NCBI GenBank assembly: GCA_027625915.1
Contig: JANTQA010000032.1
Location: 6,820,001 to 6,884,000, forward strand
Length of the DNA: 64,000 nucleotides
Direction of reading: 5' to 3'
Origin: Anaeramoeba flamelloides
Taxonomy: Eukaryota; Metamonada; Anaeramoebidae
A program made the position numbers and the translations under genes. Position 1 is the stretch's first letter. The number at the start of each line of letters is the position of its first letter. The notes under the pieces were generated by a model that saw only the letters and a program-made list of their open reading frames with translations, made no database searches and was not told where the DNA came from. Shown here piece after piece: positions 57,545 to 64,000 of this stretch.

Positions 57545-58830
57545 AAGAGGTTTAGATGATACCATGCTATAATCCACGATATAGATTAACAAAAATCCTG
57601 GATAAAGTTACAAAAATCTCGATAATTTCTATCAAATTGCGATATATCAGAAAATCGCGAGAGTCAATATGATCGCGATAATATAACAAATGGCAATATT
57701 CAATAAAATCGTGATAATTATTCTAAAATCGTGAGAAATTACAAAATATCGCGATTAAAAAGTAATCACAATATAATTGTTGATGTGTTTTTGTTTTAAT
57801 TGAGAAATATTTACAAAACAATTTTTTTTGATCAAAAAATAGATTAGGTGACTAAAGTTATTCTTTGAAAAAACAACAAAAAAGAGACTTGATCCAATTA
57901 AGTATCAGATCCAAGAGTTTTATTGTGTTTTCATTTGATTTGGTTGTCAAACCGATCGATCATTTTAAATCAACAACAATAATAACTAAAGAGAAAAAAA
58001 TATAATCTAAGTTAATGGTGGTGTTGGAAATTGCCTTGAATAATTAACTTCTAAAACAACAACACCCTTCATCTGTTCTCTAAAGAATGTATTCTTGGGT
58101 TAAAACAATTTCAATATTCTCAGAAAGCTAAAAGGGGTTGGATAACTTTTCAAAAGCCTTCACAACATCCTTGCCTGATGATCACCAATTATTAAGATTT
58201 TTTATACAATTCTTGTCTTCTTCTTATTCTTCTTCTTCTTCTTTGGGTATCCTTGTATTGGGCAGAAAACACAATTAGAGCTTAGATGGTTTTTTGTTTG
58301 ATCGATCACCAATTCGAATGAAAATTACTCTTTATTCTTTTTGGTTTTTAAAATTGTGAAGGTAACAAATCCAATTTAAGAAAACAGATCTATATTAAAT
58401 TCAAGTATATTGCTGAAATGGGTAATTATTAGTATGGATCATAAAATTTGTTTGAGATTTTATATTTTGTTCAAAATAAAATGAAAAGAATAAAAATTTT
58501 AATTTACAACAAACAAACTTATTCCATTTATAAAAGTTTTTGTTTTTTCAAAAACTTTCAACAAACTTGAAGAGTATTCAAAGCCCTTACAAACACTTTC
58601 TAACATTTATTAAAGGGGTAAAGTGTTGTAAAAGTCTCAAGGCTTTGTAAAAGTCAAAAGAGTTTTTTCAAGGTGATTTCAAAAAAATAATTTTTCTTTC
58701 TTTCACATTAATATGTATATCGCGATAATGTTGAAATCGCGATTTTATGATTTCCCGCGATAAAGTTGAACTAATGCGATTTTTTAATACTATTGCGATT
58801 TTATTGTTAATATCATGATAATAATGTTAT
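57545..58830. repeat. Region bracketed by TCGCGATA motif arrays
   Basis: 57560-57780 holds about nine variants of atCGCGATaa (for example gatcgcgataatataac, atcgtgataattattct, aatatcgcgattaaaaag). 58712-58830 holds about five more (tatatcgcgataatgttg, aaatcgcgattttatgat, cccgcgataaagttgaac). Between them lies a block (57880-58340) of higher complexity with CTT/TTC triplets and cgatcgatca words but no clean open frame. Possibly a decayed DNA transposon with subterminal binding sites, or a satellite-like locus. Confidence 0.55.
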
Positions 58831-58859
58831 CATCAAAACCTCTACTTTATAATTTTTTC

Positions 58860-59090
58860 AATTATTCTGATTTTTTTTCTACTAACATACATTATATTCC
58901 ATGATCGAACTCCATTTTTTTTGAGAAAAATTTTAAATTTGATCCCTTATTTTAAGATTCCTTTTTTAAGAATAATACATATGGAAACTAATTCCATATT
59001 ATCTTAGTATTTTTATTGTCATTTGCGAAGATCATTTAATCTATTTGTCTATATAATAAAGAAAAATGGTTTTTATTTTGAAGTGTGGGT
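58860..59090 (+). repeat. T7 partial copy
   Basis: aaatttgatcccttatttta, catttgcgaagatcatttaa and tttttattttgaagtgtggg match the right half of T7 copies. Confidence 0.65.
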
Positions 59091-59613
59091 TAATCCTAGA
59101 CTTCAGGGGTTATTTTGATAGTATTTAAGGAAAATTAATTCTTATTACTGGTATTTGGATAATAAATCAGATAAATTTTTCTTCCTTTTCAATTCAAATT
59201 TTGTCCATTTTATTTCCGATTATAATTGTTCCCAATATATATATCTTTAAAAATAGATCCAAAAAAACTCCCCAACAAATAAAAATAGATGATAAATCCT
59301 AACCTATTACTTGAAATATCTTGATAAAAAGATAAAGGAAAATAAAGCGAAAATTTTAACCCATTTCTTATCCAAAAATTAGTAATTAATTATTTTCTGA
59401 AATCATTAATTGTTTTTCGAACTAACACGAAGTTAAATTCAGTTTTATTAATAACTTCAATTTTCAAATCACCAAAGTTTCCTTCAATTCAAAAAACAAA
59501 ATTTTTTTGTTAAAACTAAACTTCCCCTTAAAAGGTAAAAATAAAAATTGCAAGTATTTTTGCAAAAGCAGAATCTTTCTTTTCGATTCAACACGAAACT
59601 AATGACCGAGAAC
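59091..59613. promoter_or_regulatory. Upstream region of the TSG101-like gene
   Basis: No repeat recognised. Less A/T-homopolymeric toward 59570-59700, consistent with a promoter or 5' untranslated region. Confidence 0.4.
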
Positions 59614-59632
59614 TGAAAGTTTCGGAAGATTC
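59614..59632. promoter_or_regulatory. Heat-shock-element-like motif
   Basis: tGAAagTTtcgGAAgaTTCt: alternating GAA and TTC units with correct 2-base spacing, three of four perfect, about 86 bp before the TSG101 start codon. The match could be chance in AT-rich DNA. Confidence 0.3.
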
Positions 59633-59717
59633 TAGTGTATTTTTTGAATTTTCTCTCTGATACACTTTCGTTGGAAAAATTCTAACAGCTTATGGATTTT
59701 CATTTTTTTTTTTTACT

Positions 59718-62700
59718 ATGAATTTAATACAATTTTGGAACCAAGCTTTACAAAAAGTACCCTTCTCCCTCTTTCTGGTTTGTTGAGAAATGTGAATGGC
59801 TTTAAATTTCTTTTTTTTTTCTTTGTCTTTTTTTTCAAATCAAATAGTATCCCAATAGAGACGAAGTAAAAGTTCAAATTGACGAAGCTGCGATTACGTT
59901 TCCTGATCTTATCACAAAAATCTCACCATTTCGTAAGCTTTCAGATTTCTCTTTCTCTTTCTCTTTCTTTTTCTTTTCAATCCCAAGCCACCTCTAAACA
60001 AAAAACATTTTAATAATTCTTTTTTTAAAATATCCCAAAGGACTTACAAATGGCATGGTCGAAAACCTTGTTAGTTTAATTGGTGATTTAGTTCTTAAAC
60101 ACCCAAATTATAATTTACGTGTTCCTATTGGTATTTATTTATTTCACAATTACCCACAGCAACAACCTGCAATTTATCTCTTGCCTAAACAAAATAGTAA
60201 GTTTATTATTTTTTTGAACATTTGGAATTAAAATCTATAAAAAATTCACAAACTTTCTTGCACCTTTTCTTGTTCCAAATTATCAAATTTTTTATCTTTT
60301 ATAATAATATTTAGTTCATATCGTAAGACCAAACTGCCCATTTATTAAAGGAAGAGGTAAGTCTAAAAATTTTTTTATTTATTGATCTTTTTTTTTTTTT
60401 TTTTCTTTTTCATAACCACTACCACAACAAAAATAACTTTGGTTTTTCTCGGATCAACAAAAAACTTTTTTTTTTTTTTTTATGTAAACTGATAATTTTA
60501 ATTTTTACATTTTTTTTTCAGGTAATTTGTGCTTTGAACAAAAAAAAGTAACCTTCAGTTTTAGAATTCTTAAAACTCCCTTGAAACTTTTCACAATATG
60601 GTGGCTTTATTAAAAATTAATGATAACTTGATAAAAGTTTTTCTTTCAACAATGAGATCGGTTGGGTTTTCAATTGATCCACTTTGAACTTAACCAAACC
60701 GAGTAACAAAACAAAGTTGGAAAAAATTGAGGTTATATTTTAGATCAAACACAATTCCCAAAAACTGTCTGAAAAAAAAAAAACAAATAACAAAAAGTTT
60801 TTTGCATTTTTTTTTTTCTGTGAATGTACTCTTCACTTTACCTTTATTTCTTGACTAATTGCAAATTCAAAAAAATGTAAATTTTTTTTTCAAAAACAGT
60901 TCTGTGAGAAATTTGTTGTAATTTTTTAAAAAAAAAAACAACAAAAATGAATTTGAGTCAGACTGATAAATTCACAAAAATGTTTTTTAACTTTTTTGTT
61001 CACTTTCCTTTTTTAAAAAATGTTTTTATGAGCTTTGAAGAAAGAATATTATTTGTCTAAATACAAAAAAAAGTTCTAAATTAGTCAATAAACAAGACTT
61101 TATTAGTTGGAAGAAAAAAATGATTTGAAATTTGGTTTTAGAATATATAAAAAAATCGAAAACGATCCAAAAAGTTTAAAACTTTTTTTTGAATTAGCCA
61201 ATAGTCAGATTTTTTTTTTCTCTTCAAGTTTTTTTGCTTTTCGCTTTATAATTTCCGATTTTTTAGTGCATAATATTTGTATTTTTGTGTCTTTAAAGCA
61301 ATTTAGGAATAAAAATTTAGGAATTCATGAAGTGACGTCAAGTGCCTAGGTTTTTTTTTTAATTTAAGAAATAAATAAGAACCTAACGACTGGTTTCCAG
61401 AATTAAAAAGAATAGAGAAAAATCTAATAATTTTACTCGATTCTTTTGAATTCTGGATCAGCTAACGGTATTTTTTTTAATTGAAAAAATAAACCGAAAA
61501 TTTCAAAAATTTTCCATTTATTTCCCAAATTAAAAAAAAACTAACCGAAAATAAGAGGAATCAACAACTCCTCCATTAATAATAATAATAAAATAAAAAA
61601 AAATCCAATTCTTTTTAAATCAATACTAGCTTTCACTATTATAATTTTCCCAAAAATTAATTGAGTTTATATTTATATTTTAGGACTTTTGATTTTAAAG
61701 GAAATTGGTATTTTGTTACAAAAAATAACAAAAAACTAAAAAAATGAAAAAAATTTGAAAATTTCTGAAAAACCCACTCCCTGTTTCAACTTTCAGAGAT
61801 AATGGTAAGTCACTTAACTTTATTTTCAAAGAATTAACAAAAACCATTCAAAGCTGGGAGTGTGGTTTTGAGGGGGAAAAACTCACTAATTAACTACTTT
61901 TTTTTTTTTTTATTGAAGGTTCACCAATAACCTAAAAAATCAATATACTCATCAATAATAAGAATCTACTTTACATCGATCTTATAATATTGAACTTTTT
62001 TTGGAAATAAAATTAAAACAATAAGACTACTCTCTTAATAAATATTTTCAAATCATTATCAAAATGAAAATGAAAATGAAAATGAAAAAAAACTTTTTAA
62101 AAATGCTTATTAATCTGAATGAATTAAGAAAAAACAACAATTTGTAGAATTATTTCTTTACTTTTTTTTTTTTTTTTAAAAAATAGTATTACTAACATAA
62201 AAAAACTAATTGAATTAATCTAATAAATAAATCACTAATATACTAAAACAATAGGCCAAGTTCAAATTCCCTATTTAATAAATTGGAAACCAATTGATCA
62301 CAATTTAGTAACTTTAATTCAAAATCTCGTTGAAACATTTTCAAAAAATCCACCAATTATCATGAAAAACAAAGATTTTGGAACAACCAATAATAATCAA
62401 AATTTTAATTTAAAAAAAATTGCAGCAAAAACAATCACGAAAACAATCCAAAAGCCAAAAACAAAAAAAGAACTTTTAATCGAGAAAATAAAAAAAAGAT
62501 TGGCTGAGCTTAATGAAGAAAATGAAAAAATTATTGAAGAACTTTCATCAGAGCAATTGCAGTTAGAAAAAAACCAAGAAAAAATTTCATCGGGGATACA
62601 ATCTCTACAATTACAAACGGTTTGTATTTTCTTTTCTTTTTTTTTTTTTTAAAAAAAACTTTTCTTTTTTTGTTATTTTAAAAAATTTTCTTTTTTTGTT

Positions 62701-64000
62701 TTTTTAAAAAACTTTTCTTTTTTTGTTTTTTTTTAACTTTTGAATTTGTAAAAAAAGTTTCAATTTATATGTTCAAATTCTTGATAGTGTTTCAAACGAA
62801 ATAACAATACATTCTTTTTTGATTAATTAAAAAAATTTTAAAGTTATTTAAATAGTAACTTTTTTAAAAATTTTTGATCTTTTCAAATTGGGCTTGCTTT
62901 GGATTTAAATAATTCCACTGGTAGCTAATTTTTATTCAATATCTTTTTAGATCTTAAATTTAAAATTGGTTTGAACTGAGTTTTGTATTAAACAACTTCT
63001 CACAAAAGTTTAAAATGAAAAAAAAAATATTTTGATAGATTTGTATAATAATTTTAATAAAAAGAATTATCCATTTTAAAATTTTAATTAATAAGAATTG
63101 TACATTTTTTGATTAATTAAATTGTTTTTTTTTAACTGGGTAATATAGATGCGTCAACAATAAATAAATGATAAAGATTTTATTAAGATTAAACCTCTTT
63201 TGGAAAAAAATTTATCAAAATCAAAAAGGAAAAAAAAATAGTCACAAATTTTCACACCTAAAAAAATATCCTATAAAATTGAGATCATAAACTTTTATTT
63301 TTTTGATTAAAGTAATGTTATACAAACACAAATTAGATTTACATTAAGAATCTTCATAAATGGTAAATAAAAGTGTTGGGGGTATTTAAATAGTTATTAT
63401 TAGAATTAAGTCTAAATAGAGATATTTTACAATACCTTTGACCTGCTTTTTTTGAAAATAGCTTTTTTAAAAAAATGATTCGTCAAAACAAAGTATGTAC
63501 TTTTGTTTCAAACAGATTGTATTAAAATTGTAAGAATAGGGCAAATAATTCTAAAACTCAAATCTTTAATCAATAAAAAAAAAATGATATTTTTTTTTTT
63601 TTTGTTTTTAAACATGTTAAATTTTGATCTTCGCAGTTATTGGAGAATAATTAGAATATATATCCCTTACTTCAACCAACACAATTAACAAATTGTTTTA
63701 ATATCTTATTAATGCACAAAATTTTTCTTTAAAAATAATTTTCTAATTTCGTTTACTTTATCACATTAATTCTTTACAATAATTTTAAAACCACAAATAT
63801 AAATAGAATAATTATAATGTTTTATCAGAAAAAGTTGAAAATCTTGATAAAACCTTAACGGAATGGATTGAAACAAATAAATCAAAGTCGCTGGACAATA
63901 TTGATCCTGATCAAATTTTAATTCCAATAGATATTCTTTCAAAACAGTAAATCTTATTTTTTCTATTCTGATTTTTTTTTTTATTACAAGAATTTTTAGT
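59718..64000 (+). CDS. ESCRT-I subunit TSG101/Vps23, partial at 3' end
   Basis: TSG101/Vps23 is the ESCRT-I subunit whose UEV domain binds ubiquitinated cargo and P(T/S)AP motifs during multivesicular body sorting. Exons: 59718-59756, 59848-59932, 60041-60196, 60315-60356, 62255-62619, 63807-63946. All splices are GT-AG and frame-consistent (introns 91, 108, 118, 1898 and 1187 bp). The spliced start reads MNLIQFWNQALQK then YPNRDEVKVQIDEAAITFPD. UEV motifs follow: NLRVPIGIYLFHNYPQQQPA, VRPNCPFIKGRGQVQIPYL, INWKPIDHNLVTLIQNLVET. Gln takes the place of the E2 catalytic Cys (Tyr in human TSG101). Then a coiled coil (KIKKRLAELNEENEKIIEEL) and VENLDKTLTEW ... DPDQILIPIDILSK, the segment before the steadiness box. 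A donor at 63947 and an AG at 63998-63999 suggest the gene runs on past the window. The tiny first exon and the short PTAP-binding region are less certain. Confidence 0.87.
60357..62254. other. Intron 4 of the TSG101-like gene (1898 bp)
   Basis: gtaagtc to acaatag, phase 1. Homopolymer-rich, with a P cluster at 61328-61565. An open frame at 61107-61349 is not supported. A further small exon inside is possible, but the flanking exons align to human TSG101 without a gap. Confidence 0.75.
61328..61565. repeat. P modular palindrome cluster (P6) in TSG101 intron
   Basis: Linker gtgacgtcaagtgcctaggt, A half-module, B palindrome (tccagaattaaaaagaatag / ttcttttgaattctgg), A palindrome (taacggtattttttttaatt ... 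aattaaaaaaaaactaacc). It is followed at 61557-61585 by gaggaatcaacaactcctcc and an A-rich run resembling the LINE 3' tail. Confidence 0.7.

Noticed and set aside
58015-58180. Minus-strand stretches SSGKDVVKAFEKLSNPF and MKGVVVLEVNYSRQFPTPPL, briefly resembling a cyclophilin C-terminus
   Set aside because: Broken by stops, no conserved cyclophilin residues upstream, and located inside the CGCGATA-bracketed repeat region.
1-64000. CRISPR array, bacterial operon or plasmid origin
   Set aside because: Spliceosomal introns, a histone and a Pol III tRNA show nuclear eukaryotic DNA; repeats are palindromic elements, not regularly spaced identical repeats with spacers.
1-64000. Retrovirus-, LTR- or Polinton-type element
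   Set aside because: No integrase, protease, capsid, envelope or protein-primed polymerase motif and no long direct terminal repeats; all reverse transcriptase sequence belongs to the LINE.

Overview
This is a very AT-rich (roughly four fifths A+T by eye) eukaryotic nuclear window. It has GT-AG introns, the standard genetic code (TAA and TGA are stops, TGG is Trp), an intron-free histone gene, a nuclear tRNA-His with a Pol III terminator, and many decayed transposons. The gene set (RGS protein, a signal-peptide/beta-propeller/FN3/transmembrane/kinase receptor, an ESCRT-I TSG101/Vps23 subunit) points to a free-living amoeboid or flagellate protist. The domain styles and homopolymer load recall Anaeramoeba or an amoebozoan, but that assignment is inference from memory.

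Genes from left to right: a divergent histone H2B (minus, 2724-3194); a coiled-coil/UBA protein (plus, 3846-4448); a probable two-exon small basic protein (plus, 12409-12813); an RGS-domain protein (plus, 15473-16900); tRNA-His(GTG) (minus, 26120-26190); a 1456-residue receptor-like kinase in three exons (plus, 30741-43073); a 730-residue unrecognised protein (minus, 51913-54105); and the 5' six exons of TSG101/Vps23 (plus, 59718 to beyond the window end). None of these genes are obviously co-regulated. The window is a set of independent housekeeping and signalling genes separated by repeat-filled spacers.

Most of the remaining DNA is identifiable repeat. I labelled the families: T1 (about 200-bp palindromic MITE, 12 copies, all left of 30 kb); T2 (about 530-bp MITE sharing termini with a Tc1/mariner fossil at 7524-9246); T3 (AACTC...GAGTT element); T4 to T13 (other inverted-repeat elements, including a 1.5-kb non-coding element T6); P (a mosaic of short palindromic modules joined by GCCGTAGAGTGCCGTCAAGTGCC-like linkers); and an APE-endonuclease/RT/zinc-knuckle LINE with one long plus copy, one long minus copy and several 3' stubs. 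Target-site duplications let several nested insertions be read in order, for example LINE inside T3 inside T1 at 19021-20463.

The two large introns of the receptor kinase (5.0 and 3.0 kb) and the 1.9-kb intron of TSG101 are large mainly because such elements landed in them. The most unusual items are the H2B with both acidic-patch glutamates replaced by arginine, the receptor kinase architecture with a DFS motif, the modular P palindromes, a G+C-rich poly(A)-tailed island at 23961-24155, and a 1.3-kb region bracketed by TCGCGATA motif arrays at 57545-58830. No virus-derived element was recognised.
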